From Deltaproteobacteria bacterium (lineage in GTDB: Bacteria; Myxococcota_A; UBA9042; DTJE01), in NCBI GenBank assembly GCA_029555025.1, contig JAKPTZ010000071.1:1-64000 (forward strand): a stretch of 64,000 nt of DNA. Reading direction: 5' to 3'. The notes under the pieces are model-generated. The model made no database searches and had not been told where the DNA came from. It was given only the letters and a program-made list of their open reading frames with translations. Position numbers and translations under genes: made by a program. Shown piece after piece: positions 44,781 through 54,462 of the stretch (the stretch's first letter is position 1; each line of letters opens with the position of its first letter).

Positions 44781-46547
44781 ATGCACGAAACGGTTCTTCA
44801 GACTGTTGCAATCACCGCCGCGCTTGCAACCGGTGCCCTTATGCTTGGGCGTTGGCTGCGCATGCCCACCCTGCTCTTCTTCATGCTTCTTGGACTTGTC
44901 GCAGGCCCTTCGGTTCTTGGACTCATCCACCCGGAATCACTTGGGAATCTTCTGCTTCCGTTCATCGAGCTTGCCGTTGCAATCATCATTTTCGAGGCGG
45001 CACTGGCTCTGCCCTTCCGTACCTGGAAACACGCCCCGACGGCCATCCGTCGAATTCTGGCGTTCACGCTTCCGCTGACAGGTCTTGGTGCCTTCCTCGC
45101 GGCAAGATACATCGCCGGGTTCAGCATCCAGACGGCCGCGCTTTTCGGTTCGCTTATAGTCGTCACAGGCCCCACGGTCATCGGGCCCCTTCTGAAAAGC
45201 CTTTCCCTTGCGCCACGAATCGAGAGCCTGCTTAGATGGGAATCCATCTGGGCAGACTGCATCGGCGTTGTCGCATCCGGCGTCGTGCTGGAATTCGTCC
45301 TGGCGCCAAGGGCAAGCGGATTCACGATCCCCCTTCTGTTCATCGGGAAGGCCGCGGTCGGATTGTCAATCGGCGCCGCTGGCGGACTCGTTCTTGGGAA
45401 GGTCCTGCTTCCGGCGGCATCCAGGACGGGGGATCACGGACTACCGGGAATTGTCGCCCTCAGCAGCGCCGTTGGACTCTTCTTCCTGTCAAACACAATC
45501 ATCTCGAACTCCGGCGTTCTTTCGGTGGCGGTTGCCGGACTGGTTACCTCGCTTTTTCCATGCCGGGAATTGGACAACGTCAGGCATTTCAAGGATCAAA
45601 TCACCACGCTGGTGGTGGCATTCCTGTTCGTTCTGCTTTCTGCCCAAATCGACACCGACCGCATTCTGCACGGGTCGTGGCCCCTTGTCGCCGTGGCGCT
45701 GACAATTGCCTTCATTGTCCGGCCGGCGGCAGTTTTCATCGGACTCCGCGGAACCGGCATGGGGTGGCGTGACAAGTTGTACATCGGACTTGTCGGACCA
45801 CGCGGAATCATTTCTGCCGGGGTGGCTTCCTACTTCGCAATAGTCCTGGCCGATCGGGGAGTTGGCGTTCAGGACATGCACCTGCTCGTCTTCATCACCA
45901 TTTTCGTGACCGGCGCCGCGGCGACGATTCTTGGCAAGCCGCTGGCGTCCGTTCTGGGTGTTGCCGGCAGGGGCGCGTCCATGGGAATCGTAATCGCCGG
46001 GGGTGGACAACTTGCGATTGCAATTGCCAGGGCCACCGGTGACGCGGTTCGGACGCTTGTCGTCGATCGCAATCCCATAAAGGTAACCGACGCCATCGAA
46101 GCGGGAATCGACGGACGCGAAGGCGACATCCTTTCCGATGCATTCCTCGAGGAACTCATCGACGAAGGCTACCGGCGCATTGTAATAATGACCCCGAACT
46201 CGGCACTGAACGCACTGGTCGCGCACAAGGCGGCCCGGCATTTCGGCGCGGATCGGACGTTTCTGGTCTCTTCCGCGGGCACCGGCCAGTCGTTGGAAGA
46301 CACGATTCCCCGGATAAGAACAATCCGGCTTGGAACAACCATCAAGCTGGCCGAAGCCGGCATCGAAAGTGGCGATATCGGCATCGAGTGGATTGAGACG
46401 GCGGAAGCCCCGGCAAAATTCGACGAAAAGACCGTGCCGTTCGCCTGGCAGATGCCGCGGGACAAGGGAGTACACCTTGCCGCACCCGGTGGTCGCGCCT
46501 CGCGGTCGCTGTGCGTGGTTCAGAAGCGGTCAGGGGACATGCAATAG
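44781..46547 (+). CDS. CPA-type cation/proton antiporter with cytosolic NAD-binding domain
   Basis: This 588-residue protein has 12-13 membrane segments of the NhaP/CPA1-type exchanger ('VVTGPTVIGPLLKSL', with the 'GPRGIISAGVASYFA' helix) for residues about 1-400, then a soluble TrkA-N-like Rossmann domain ('GIVIAGGGQLAIAIARATGD', acidic 'VVDRNP'). It would exchange Na+ or K+ for H+, gated by nucleotide. The ATG at 44781 is chosen because it opens with the first hydrophobic helix. An upstream codon adds 18 residues. It converges with the double-SUMF1 lipoprotein, with 18 bases between stops. Confidence 0.9.
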   Translation: MHETVLQTVAITAALATGALMLGRWLRMPTLLFFMLLGLVAGPSVLGLIHPESLGNLLLPFIELAVAIIIFEAALALPFRTWKHAPTAIRRILAFTLPLTGLGAFLAARYIAGFSIQTAALFGSLIVVTGPTVIGPLLKSLSLAPRIESLLRWESIWADCIGVVASGVVLEFVLAPRASGFTIPLLFIGKAAVGLSIGAAGGLVLGKVLLPAASRTGDHGLPGIVALSSAVGLFFLSNTIISNSGVLSVAVAGLVTSLFPCRELDNVRHFKDQITTLVVAFLFVLLSAQIDTDRILHGSWPLVAVALTIAFIVRPAAVFIGLRGTGMGWRDKLYIGLVGPRGIISAGVASYFAIVLADRGVGVQDMHLLVFITIFVTGAAATILGKPLASVLGVAGRGASMGIVIAGGGQLAIAIARATGDAVRTLVVDRNPIKVTDAIEAGIDGREGDILSDAFLEELIDEGYRRIVIMTPNSALNALVAHKAARHFGADRTFLVSSAGTGQSLEDTIPRIRTIRLGTTIKLAEAGIESGDIGIEWIETAEAPAKFDEKTVPFAWQMPRDKGVHLAAPGGRASRSLCVVQKRSGDMQ

Positions 46548-46565
46548 GCACCCCGGAGCAGCGCC

Positions 46566-49500
46566 CTAATCAGCCGTCTTCGCACAACGAAAACCCATTT
46601 GGCCGAATCCCGCGTATCCCGGATCAAGACCATAACGGTCGCCAATTCTTACATTTCCATCCGAAGAATGGAAACTTCCACCGCGCCTGCATTTATAGCC
46701 GCTGTTTCCTGGACCTGGCGGATCCACCGACGGACTGGCCGCGTAATATCCCGAGTCGTACCAGTCATTAATCCATTCAGCCAGGTTGCCGCCCATGTCG
46801 CACAGACCATACGGACTGTCGCCGGCGGGGGACCTGCTGCAGACATCGAGGGTATCGCCCGTTCCACAACCGTCGCCACCTTCCGGGAGTACCGCATATT
46901 CGCAGGTTGGCGTCACATTTCCCCATGGATATTTGCGACCGTCATTACCCCGGGCGGCCTTCTCCCATTCCGCTTCGGTCGGGAGTCGTTTACCGACCCA
47001 GGTGCAGTATGCGGACGCCGAATACCACGAAAGACAACGGGTGGGGCGGCTGCCCATGATGACCGGATCCCAGGAACAGCCCGGCGTCGCGCAAACACCG
47101 GAATCAACGCACTTCCTGTATTCCGACTGCGTCACTTCCGTCCTATCGATGTAAAACGCTGACAGAGTCACTTCGTGGTACGGGAATTCATCCGCCTGGC
47201 ATTCGGAATCGGACAGGGTGTTACACCCCATCATGAAAGCCCCGGCCGGAATCAGAATCATCTCAACCGAACACGAGCCGGCAATGCATTCCTGACCTGG
47301 CCCGCATTCCCCGCAAGTCCCGCCGCACCCGTCTGGCCCACAGACAAGTCCGGTGCATTCCGGAACGCACAGGCATACCCCGTCAACACAGGTGTCCCGC
47401 AAGGTCTGCGGGTCATCGTCGTCACAGGGGTCGGAGTTGTACGTAAATACACATCCGGAAACCGCGTCGCAGTATTCGTTCGTGCAGGGATTATCGTCAT
47501 CGCAGGCCGAATCAGTTGGCACGAAAACACACAGCCCGTCGCTTGCCCCGCACTTATCCGATGTGCAATCAACTCCGTCGTGGCATGACACGGGTGTGCC
47601 GACACAATCACCCTTTATGCATACATCCCCGGTTGTACATAGATTGTCGTCGTCACAGGGATCCGAATTTTCTACAAAGATGCAGCCCATCGAGATATCG
47701 CAGAAGTCATCAGTACACGGATTTTCGTCATTGCACAGGATGGCATGGTGCGAACACTCGTAGGTGAGCTTGTCGCAGATGTCTTCTGTGCAGATATCAA
47801 AATCCTCACATTTTGGCTCGGACTGGCAGAATCCCGTCTCGGCGTCGCATGAATCGATTATGCACTGGTTCAATCCCTGCTGACACTTAGGATAATGTAC
47901 ACATCCAATGCCAGTTTCACAGATATCGACCGTACAGAGCAGGCCGTCATCACAACCCAGCGCCCCTTCACATTTTCCATCGGAATCGCACACGTCGCCA
48001 AAGGTGCACGGGTCCCCATCGTCGCAGGATGCCATTGTGCTGATGTGCTTGCACCCGATGGATGGATCGCAAAGATCCTCGGTGCACGCATTCTGGTCAT
48101 CGCAGGCCCCTGCTATCTCGGTGCCCACGCATTCCCCGGTCTCCGAATTGCATACATCGTCATGCGTGCAGACATTGCCGTCGTCGCATTCTCCGGCCCG
48201 GGGCACGCTGCTGCACCCGGTGATCGGATCGCAACTGTCGCTGGTGCATTCCCTGCCGTCGTCGCAGACTATCGGCTCGCCCAGACATTCTCCGTTGAGA
48301 CAGGTTTCCCCGTCAGTGCAGACGCTACCGTCGTCGCAGTCTGTCCCCGACAGTTTTTGAAAGTTGCATTGCCCAGCAATACACGAATCGCCAGTACAGT
48401 CGTTGAAATCGAAACATTGTCCGCAATCCAGCGTGCCGCAGACCGGATCCATGCCGCAATCGACGCCCGAGCAGTCAGGCACGCAGGCGGCTGGTTTTCC
48501 CACGCATCTGAATCCACCGTACTTGTTCAGTCTCTCGGAATCCGCCTGAGGAATCCTGCACGATGCTCTCAACGACGACAAAAGATCGGCGCCATAGCTG
48601 CCACCACGACCAAGACGGAGCGTACCGGAATCTGGACCGCTCGGATCCTGATACTCCCCGGAAAGATAGGATTCCGCATCATACCAGTCCCCGACCCACT
48701 CCCAGACGTTTCCCGCCATATCACACAGACCATAGGGACTGTCACCCACGGGCGACCTGCTGCACACGCCAAAAGTTCCTCCAGTTCCGCATCCTTCTCC
48801 CGTCCCTTCGTCGGCAACAGCGCGCGAACACGATGGAGATTCATTCCCCCAGGGATAATTGCGCCCATCCGTGCCTCGCGCCGCCTTTTCCCATTCAGCC
48901 TCTGTCGGAAGACGCTTTCCCTTCCACCTGCAGTAAGTATCAGCCTGATGCCAATTGATGCAATTGACCGGGAAGTTCTTCCTGCCACTAACATCCCAGT
49001 TGCAATCTTGATCAAATGTCCCCGGGGTGGAACATACTCCGGCAACCACACAGGAGGCAAAGGCTTCAACAGTTACCTCGGTTCGGTCGATGAAGTACTC
49101 CGACATCAGAACCTTGTGATAGTGTTCTTCGTCGGCTTTGCAATCACGAGCCCCGTCCAGAGAATGATTGCAGCCCATCCAGAATTCCCCAGCGGGCACA
49201 CGACACGAGCCATCCTGGCCGCATTCGACAACATAGGTGCCGGAGATCCATTTGCAAACGCCATCCAGACAGACATCTGAACCACTGCATTCGCCACAAC
49301 TGGCACCACACACAGGATCCGGGCCACAACTCAGGCCCGTGCAGTCCGGCACGCATTCATCCTCGACGCACTGACCGCCGGTACAATGAAAACCTTCGCC
49401 GCATTCGCCACAACTGGCGCCGCACACAGGATCCGGGCCACAACTCAGGCCCGTGCAGTCGGGCACGCATTCATCCTCGACGCACTGACCGCCGCTACAA

Positions 49501-50162
49501 TGAAAACCTTCGCCGCATTCAGGCACGCAGCGGTTCCAGGGGCACCCGGGGCCGCTCACGCCTTCGTCCGTTTCATTGTCGCAGTCGTTGTCTGCCCCAT
49601 CGCACAGCGTTTCCACTTCTTCATACCCGGTTATGCCGGAATAGTCGCAAACTGGATCGCCACCAATGCAACGGATCGTGACCTGACCCGCATTCTGACC
49701 GCAGACGCCCGCCTTGACGCAGTGTGCATCAACCAGCGCTGCCCTGTCCCCGCCAAACACGGAATTATCTGAATCGTACTGATCCGCCAGGCAGTCGCCA
49801 TCCAGATCCGCACTCGCAAGGGACGACTCAACCGCGTCTAACAAACCGTCGCCGTCGCCGTCCAGTGGGTTCTGCAAATCGGAGCCGACTTCAACGCCGT
49901 CAGCAACCCCGTCGCCGTCCGTGTCGCCAAGACCATAATCCGTCCCGATTACGTTCTTCTCAATGCCGTTCGGCAGCCCGTCCAAATCGTAATCCCCATC
50001 GGGATCCAAACATTCCGAGTCATAACACAGCCCGCTTTCGCACTGGCCCTCGTCAATGCAGAATTCACCAATCTTTCGCCCATCGGCCCCGGCACACCCG
50101 AGAGCGGAACTCACCCCAAGAAGATATATGAAAACAAAACGCTTACTTATCGCAGAATTCAT
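46566..50162 (-). CDS. Giant Cys-rich lipoprotein with two SUMF1-like domains
   Basis: This 1198-residue lipoprotein (signal ALGC) has a C-x5-C module, calcium-loop repeats ('DTDGDGVADGVEVGSDLQNP') and a MopE-type motif 'CDGADNDCDNETDEG'. Two tandem 38-residue Cys units (216-291) precede SUMF1 domain 1 (about 321-554). Then come about 400 residues of disulfide-rich repeats of the type 'CDDGNVCTHDDVCNSETGEC', as in eukaryote-like surface proteins. SUMF1 domain 2 is at about 966-1198. Both SUMF1 domains lack the FGE Cys pair (RGGSYGADLLSSLRASCR; RGGSFHSSDGNVRIGDR). It is probably surface exposed with an elongated stalk. AGGGAG precedes ATG 50162. Confidence 0.84.
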   Translation of the reverse strand: MNSAISKRFVFIYLLGVSSALGCAGADGRKIGEFCIDEGQCESGLCYDSECLDPDGDYDLDGLPNGIEKNVIGTDYGLGDTDGDGVADGVEVGSDLQNPLDGDGDGLLDAVESSLASADLDGDCLADQYDSDNSVFGGDRAALVDAHCVKAGVCGQNAGQVTIRCIGGDPVCDYSGITGYEEVETLCDGADNDCDNETDEGVSGPGCPWNRCVPECGEGFHCSGGQCVEDECVPDCTGLSCGPDPVCGASCGECGEGFHCTGGQCVEDECVPDCTGLSCGPDPVCGASCGECSGSDVCLDGVCKWISGTYVVECGQDGSCRVPAGEFWMGCNHSLDGARDCKADEEHYHKVLMSEYFIDRTEVTVEAFASCVVAGVCSTPGTFDQDCNWDVSGRKNFPVNCINWHQADTYCRWKGKRLPTEAEWEKAARGTDGRNYPWGNESPSCSRAVADEGTGEGCGTGGTFGVCSRSPVGDSPYGLCDMAGNVWEWVGDWYDAESYLSGEYQDPSGPDSGTLRLGRGGSYGADLLSSLRASCRIPQADSERLNKYGGFRCVGKPAACVPDCSGVDCGMDPVCGTLDCGQCFDFNDCTGDSCIAGQCNFQKLSGTDCDDGSVCTDGETCLNGECLGEPIVCDDGRECTSDSCDPITGCSSVPRAGECDDGNVCTHDDVCNSETGECVGTEIAGACDDQNACTEDLCDPSIGCKHISTMASCDDGDPCTFGDVCDSDGKCEGALGCDDGLLCTVDICETGIGCVHYPKCQQGLNQCIIDSCDAETGFCQSEPKCEDFDICTEDICDKLTYECSHHAILCNDENPCTDDFCDISMGCIFVENSDPCDDDNLCTTGDVCIKGDCVGTPVSCHDGVDCTSDKCGASDGLCVFVPTDSACDDDNPCTNEYCDAVSGCVFTYNSDPCDDDDPQTLRDTCVDGVCLCVPECTGLVCGPDGCGGTCGECGPGQECIAGSCSVEMILIPAGAFMMGCNTLSDSECQADEFPYHEVTLSAFYIDRTEVTQSEYRKCVDSGVCATPGCSWDPVIMGSRPTRCLSWYSASAYCTWVGKRLPTEAEWEKAARGNDGRKYPWGNVTPTCEYAVLPEGGDGCGTGDTLDVCSRSPAGDSPYGLCDMGGNLAEWINDWYDSGYYAASPSVDPPGPGNSGYKCRRGGSFHSSDGNVRIGDRYGLDPGYAGFGQMGFRCAKTAD
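49288..49515. repeat. Near-perfect 114-base tandem duplication inside the lipoprotein gene
   Basis: Units 49288-49401 and 49402-49515 differ at 4 of 114 positions. Each encodes 38 residues with eight or so Cys (CGEGFHC..GGQCVEDEC, then CVPDCTGLSCGPDPVCG). The identity at silent sites points to a recent duplication or ongoing unit-number change. Confidence 0.93.
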
Positions 50163-50449
50163 CTGGACTCCCTATGGGCTCAAGTTCACCGACAACAGCC
50201 AGGTCGCGAAGAAAACCACCACGCCTGGGCGATGGATAGTCTATCGAGCGCCTATGTGGTTTGTGATTTATACCTGAAAGGCCAAATAATCAAGAACAAC
50301 TGAACGGAGACCGGAGCGCCGCGCCCAGCGTTCAACTGGCGTACGTTTACTGGCGAACGCCATTATCACATATTCAAACGTGCTCTGTTTCGGACTCGTC
50401 GGATCGCGCTGAATCATTCCGGCCGGCGTGATTTCATGCCTCGCACCCG

Positions 50450-51361
50450 TCAAGGCGGATTCAACGAACCATTGATAAGGAGGCCGACCGGCCGGCCAAC
50501 CGGAAGGGTCGAAACATTCATGTTGGGACGCGTCTGCAGGCAGACGTCAAGGAACTCGTCAAAATGAACCGCCGGCATGAATCTGAAACTGGTCGATACT
50601 GGGTGGAACATGTTGTCGAAATGAATCGGGATGACCGTCCTGGCGCCCAGGGCGTCAACCACGTTCTTAAGATATGTCGATGTCCCGGCCCGACCGGCTA
50701 TCCCAAGCAGCACGACGTCCGCGTGATGTCCCGCATACATATCCCGGTCATACCCGGCGCTTCCGTGGTGCACAAGAGTACCGGCAGGGTGCTGGATGAC
50801 AATGCCGAAAACCCCGCCCATCCTGTAGCCCCGGGCACCGGCAGGCGAGACGAGCGGACTGGTGATGACGCCCGGATAGGGGACGCGGTTGAACAGGGCC
50901 GGCCCGTGGACACTTTCAAGGAAAGTAATCTTGAAAGCCCCGATTTCCATCGTGTCAGCATGGCCGACCACCTTTATGAAATCGTCGGAAAGACGGGCGC
51001 CGCGCCCGATATTGGCCGTGCTTTCGGTGCCGACAAGCGGTGCGTCAAACAGACGGGCAAAGAACGGGGCGTCAAGGGCATGATCGTAATGGCTGTGGCT
51101 GGCAATGACCGCCCCCACCAGCGCGGGGTCGAAAGTGGCCGCCCATTTGGCGATGACATCCTGCATCGGCGGCATTCCAAGACCAAGCGCCACCCGTAAC
51201 ATACCGTAACGACTGACAAAGGGATCAATCAGGAAGCCGGTGATGCCATCTGTTACGTGAACCCCGGCATTACCAAGCCAGGTTACGTTAATCCCATCCC
51301 CCGGCCGGGCGGGAGGCTTGTCAACCAGCAAGGACAGGTAGCGCTTGAATGTTAAGGACAT
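50450..51361 (-). CDS. Metallo-beta-lactamase-fold hydrolase
   Basis: This 303-residue cytoplasmic protein has the HxHxDH motif in SHSHYDHALD, an N-terminal 'INVTWLGNAGVHV' strand and 'VIPIHFDNMF' near the end, as in UlaG-like / COG2220 metal-dependent hydrolases. Two metals are expected, and the substrate is unknown. GAGG lies 7 bases before ATG 51361. The palindrome array lies just upstream. Confidence 0.9.
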   Translation of the reverse strand: MSLTFKRYLSLLVDKPPARPGDGINVTWLGNAGVHVTDGITGFLIDPFVSRYGMLRVALGLGMPPMQDVIAKWAATFDPALVGAVIASHSHYDHALDAPFFARLFDAPLVGTESTANIGRGARLSDDFIKVVGHADTMEIGAFKITFLESVHGPALFNRVPYPGVITSPLVSPAGARGYRMGGVFGIVIQHPAGTLVHHGSAGYDRDMYAGHHADVVLLGIAGRAGTSTYLKNVVDALGARTVIPIHFDNMFHPVSTSFRFMPAVHFDEFLDVCLQTRPNMNVSTLPVGRPVGLLINGSLNPP

Positions 51362-51410
51362 ATTACCTCACGGAAGAACGGCCGGAGCCACGGGCGAAAT
51401 TCCTGCCAAC

Positions 51411-51430
51411 GGGCGAATTTTCATTCGCCC
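51411..51430. repeat. Type B palindrome, copy 3 (reverse orientation)
   Basis: GGGCGAATTTTCATTCGCCC is the reverse complement of the copies at 36 kb and is followed by TTACGG, the complement of their CCGTAA flank. Confidence 0.85.
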
Positions 51431-51444
51431 TTACGGTTCGCGGC

Positions 51445-51463
51445 GGGCGGATGTAATCCGCCC
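51445..51463. repeat. Type A palindrome, copy 4
   Basis: GGGCGGATGTAATCCGCCC with the same TTCGCGGC left flank as the copy at 14902. The right flank is ATAC instead of GTAC. Confidence 0.85.
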
Positions 51464-51518
51464 ATACAAGAACACGGGCGACCAAATATCACAGACAGGC
51501 AGCGAAATTCCAGGCAAC

Positions 51519-51538
51519 GGGCGAATTTTCATTCGCCC
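51519..51538. repeat. Type B palindrome, copy 4 (reverse orientation)
   Basis: GGGCGAATTTTCATTCGCCC followed by TTACGG, as at 51411. The two B copies are preceded by similar sequence (GCGAAATTCC and AACGGG), so this may be a local duplication. A weaker relative (ATGGTCATTCGCACCTACGG) follows at about 51573. Confidence 0.85.
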
Positions 51539-51586
51539 TTACGGGTTCAATTGCATGCCCTGAGCCTGTCGAATGGTCATTCGCAC

Positions 51587-53041
51587 CTACGGGGAAAGGC
51601 CGCAGAACGCCAGCAATTCGTTCAGGGTCACCCCAAATTTCGCCACAATCGCGGCATCGACCTGGCCTCGATCACCGCCTGGTATCCCGGCACAACGCAG
51701 AACCGAATCCAGGGACGGCGGCTCGGCACCAGTCGCGGCACCTGCCGTCCCGGTATTCTCGCCCGCGACACCATCGCCCCCGAAACGCCCACTCCCGGCC
51801 GGACCGCAAAACCTGGCCTTCTGACAGTCACCATAGACACCGACCAACCACGTCGCAACCTGTGCCGCAAGATCGGCAGCAACGGCGTCCTCGCCGGGGA
51901 ATTCGAGAGGATCCGGTTTCAGCCCAATCGCGGGATCGCTTTTATCGTGAACGAAATCGTTGTCGACTCGCTGCCCGTCGAACGACTTCTGGCCGCTGCA
52001 GCCCGAACCGTCGTCAAAGCTCGCCCGGATCTGCCATACGGCGCTTCGCTTCCAGTTGGTTCCGCTGACCTGTCGAACGTGCTTATCGACCCTTACCAGA
52101 TCGACCGGCCGCTGTTTCTTGATACAGGTGCGCGTGGTTTCGGTGACCTTCTTCTTCCTGCCGTCCTGTTCAACAATCTTCGTCGATGCATCTTCCTTCC
52201 ATTCGCAGTATTCCTGCATTTCCGAGTACGGAACCTGCACGCCGTACTCGAATGCAAGAGTACCGGGTAGGCTGCTTTTCGACACCACCGATGTACCGTC
52301 AATCACGCACGAAAGCACACCCTCGGCGCCATTGGAAAGAAGCCCGCGCGCCGCCGCGGCCGCATTCAGGCTCTTATCGATTGGAACCGACTGCAGGAAA
52401 CCCTTAACCCTTGAATCGACATTGATAATGCCGACAGGGGCGGCCACCGGCGACAATCCCTGGCCGGGCCCCAGGCCAGCCGCCTGTCCCCCGCCCTGCC
52501 CGACCGCCGGCCGGCCATCGCCAAACGCGGCACACACAGCCTCGGCCAGGATCACCGCTCGCGCTGCACCGGCCGCAGTGGCCCTGAGTTCACCGCACAG
52601 CGTCCTTCCAGCCTCCTGAACCTTGGCGGCGGCATCCCTGGCCCTGGCGGCACCCGCCGGTTCAAAGAGCAGGACGTCCCTGAACTTCGCCAGTTCCATC
52701 GCCGCCAGCACCGGAAATCCGTCCTCGATATACCTGGAAATCCTCGCGTCCATCTTGTCGGCAAAGGCAAGCGTCTCGTTGACCTGGACAACCGCCAGCT
52801 TGCCCGACGGCTCGATTCCCGCCGCGCGCTGGAACTCCACCAATTGCCGCAGGGCTGCGCCGGCCGCACCGTAGTCATCCTTGAAATTTGCTTCGACAAG
52901 ACTGTCAAGCAGGGGCTCGGTGGCGTCGGTGGCCCTTGCCACCCCCGAAATCAATGACATCGCCGTCAGGACCATGCAGAAAGATGCCGATGGAAAAAGC
53001 GCCGAGTACCGGGAAAACTGTGAAACACGATGGCAGCGCAT
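51587..53041 (-). CDS. Exported protein of unknown function
   Basis: This 484-residue protein has a signal peptide (FCMVLTAMSLISGVARA). A helical N-terminal half (about 40-150) rich in Ala is followed by a Gly/Gln/Pro linker ('VGQGGGQAAGLGPGQG') and a more beta-like half with paired Cys ('YCEWKEDASTKIVEQDGRKK', 'RTCIKKQRP'). The end is Gly/Ala-rich. I recognise no family. It lies 24 bases after the last ferredoxin gene of the 2-oxoacid oxidoreductase operon and may be transcribed with it, but a functional link is not evident. Confidence 0.7.
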   Translation of the reverse strand: MRCHRVSQFSRYSALFPSASFCMVLTAMSLISGVARATDATEPLLDSLVEANFKDDYGAAGAALRQLVEFQRAAGIEPSGKLAVVQVNETLAFADKMDARISRYIEDGFPVLAAMELAKFRDVLLFEPAGAARARDAAAKVQEAGRTLCGELRATAAGAARAVILAEAVCAAFGDGRPAVGQGGGQAAGLGPGQGLSPVAAPVGIINVDSRVKGFLQSVPIDKSLNAAAAARGLLSNGAEGVLSCVIDGTSVVSKSSLPGTLAFEYGVQVPYSEMQEYCEWKEDASTKIVEQDGRKKKVTETTRTCIKKQRPVDLVRVDKHVRQVSGTNWKRSAVWQIRASFDDGSGCSGQKSFDGQRVDNDFVHDKSDPAIGLKPDPLEFPGEDAVAADLAAQVATWLVGVYGDCQKARFCGPAGSGRFGGDGVAGENTGTAGAATGAEPPSLDSVLRCAGIPGGDRGQVDAAIVAKFGVTLNELLAFCGLSP

Positions 53042-53065
53042 CCGTACCCCCCCTGGGCGGACACG

Positions 53066-53509
53066 TCACACGGCGGACTCGCAGGGATACTTCACCCCGG
53101 CTTCCGTCGGGACGTACGCGATGGCCCCGGTCGGACAGAATGCGACACACTGCGGCTTACCGCCGCAAAGGTCGCACTTGGCCGCCTTGTCGAGGCCTGG
53201 TTCCATATAAATGTTTCCAAACGGGCACGCCGCCACGCACATCATGCATCCGACACACTTGTCGCGATCGACCTCCAGCGCGCCCGTTTCAACGTTCCAC
53301 TTAATGGCCCCGACACTGCAAGCGGCAGCGCAAGCGGCTGAATCGCACTGCAGGCATATGATTGGCACGCCCGCCTCCGGACCACGCCTGTAAATCCTGA
53401 TCCTGCTGACGCCCGGAACACCGTCCTGTCCATGGGCGAAGGCACATGCGAGCTCGCACTTGCCGCACGCCACGCATTTCTCCGGAACAACCCTGAATAT
53501 CCTGTCCAT
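53066..53509 (-). CDS. Four-cluster ferredoxin-type electron carrier
   Basis: This 147-residue protein has four Cys clusters in the HycB/CooF/DmsB pattern: CVACGKCELAC, CLQCDSAACAAAC, CVGCMMCVAAC and CDLCGGKPQCVAFC, for up to four [4Fe-4S]. It is cytoplasmic, with no signal peptide. It would move electrons between the oxidoreductase upstream and another redox partner that is not encoded here. GAGG precedes ATG 53509. It is the seventh gene of the operon. Confidence 0.92.
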   Translation of the reverse strand: MDRIFRVVPEKCVACGKCELACAFAHGQDGVPGVSRIRIYRRGPEAGVPIICLQCDSAACAAACSVGAIKWNVETGALEVDRDKCVGCMMCVAACPFGNIYMEPGLDKAAKCDLCGGKPQCVAFCPTGAIAYVPTEAGVKYPCESAV

Positions 53510-53530
53510 TACATAACCTCAAAGGTTGCC

Positions 53531-53911
53531 TCAGCAACCCATCAACTGCCTTGCCTGCCCGACCATCCTGCGACGCTTGCACTCGTCGCACAACTTGAAG
53601 GCCTCGGCATTGACGCCCTTGCGCCTGCTGCCCCAGTCGGCCTGGGCCGTGGTGATGGTCAAGGCACCGCAGCATTCACAGCGGACACGGGCGATTTCGA
53701 CCGTCCTTACCGACGCTTCGACCTCGACCTTGCTTATCGCCTTCTTCGGACAATCGAAGCAGGCGCCGCAAGCCATGCACCTGGCGGGATCAATGGTGTG
53801 CTTTTCTTTCGGGTTGCCGCTTACCGCCTGGTACGTGCAGACCTTGAAACATCTGTGACAGCCGATGCACAGCGCGTGATCGACCTGATATACGGTTATT
53901 TTTTCAGTCAT
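53531..53911 (-). CDS. Ferredoxin fused to a small zinc-ribbon-like tail
   Basis: This 126-residue protein has two [4Fe-4S] motifs (CIGCHRCFKVC, and CMACGACFDCP with an altered last Cys spacing) followed by a C-terminal pair of CxxC (CECCG and CDECK) that may bind zinc or another cluster. It lies 2 bases after the gamma-subunit gene, so it is translationally coupled. The ATG at 53911 is preferred over an upstream start that only adds 17 basic residues. Confidence 0.85.
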   Translation of the reverse strand: MTEKITVYQVDHALCIGCHRCFKVCTYQAVSGNPKEKHTIDPARCMACGACFDCPKKAISKVEVEASVRTVEIARVRCECCGALTITTAQADWGSRRKGVNAEAFKLCDECKRRRMVGQARQLMGC

Positions 53912-53913
53912 GA

Positions 53914-54462
53914 TTACACCGCCTTCTGTGCCCGGCCGACTTCCAGTCCGCGCCGGAAGCATTCCACGTTAACGTCAATCAGCTTTGGCTTGGCCGCGAA
54001 CGTCTCGCGAATCAGGTCTTCCATCTGCTGAACCGGAACCACTTCCGTCGCGCCGACGAAACACCCGACCGTGACCATGTTCGCGCCCTTCGGGTTGCCA
54101 AGCTCGTTGCAGATTTCATTTGCCGCGACGTTGACCACCCGGACATCGGTGCGAACCGCCGGCCGATTGATAAGCGACGTATTGATGACCAGAACGCCCC
54201 CCGGGGCCACCGTTGGCTCGAACTTGTCCAGTGACGGCAGGTTCATCGCGACAACCGCCCACGGGCTGGCCACAACAGGCGACCCGACCGGTTCATCCGC
54301 CACGACGACCGTGCAGTTCGCCGTGCCGCCGCGCATCTCGGGGCCGTAAGAAGGAAGCCAGCTTACTTCCTTGCCACTGTTCAAGCCGGCGTACGCAATC
54401 ATCTTTCCGATAAGCAGGACACCCTGGCCGCCGAAACCGGCAAAAATCATCTCGTGCTGCAT
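53914..54462 (-). CDS. 2-oxoacid:acceptor oxidoreductase gamma subunit
   Basis: This 182-residue subunit begins MQHEMIFAGFGGQGVLLIGK and contains 'PSYGPEMRGGTANCTVVVAD', the KorC/VorC (gamma) signature. It binds the acyl/CoA side of the complex. Start ATG 54462 overlaps the beta-subunit stop as TGATG, so translation is coupled. Confidence 0.93.
   Translation of the reverse strand: MQHEMIFAGFGGQGVLLIGKMIAYAGLNSGKEVSWLPSYGPEMRGGTANCTVVVADEPVGSPVVASPWAVVAMNLPSLDKFEPTVAPGGVLVINTSLINRPAVRTDVRVVNVAANEICNELGNPKGANMVTVGCFVGATEVVPVQQMEDLIRETFAAKPKLIDVNVECFRRGLEVGRAQKAV

Noticed and set aside
50268-50453. Small open frame on the minus strand (61 codons) between the metallo-hydrolase and the giant lipoprotein gene
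   Set aside because: Basic, Arg-rich product with no recognisable family, no Shine-Dalgarno sequence, and overlap with the end of the hydrolase gene. It could be a remnant, but there is no support.
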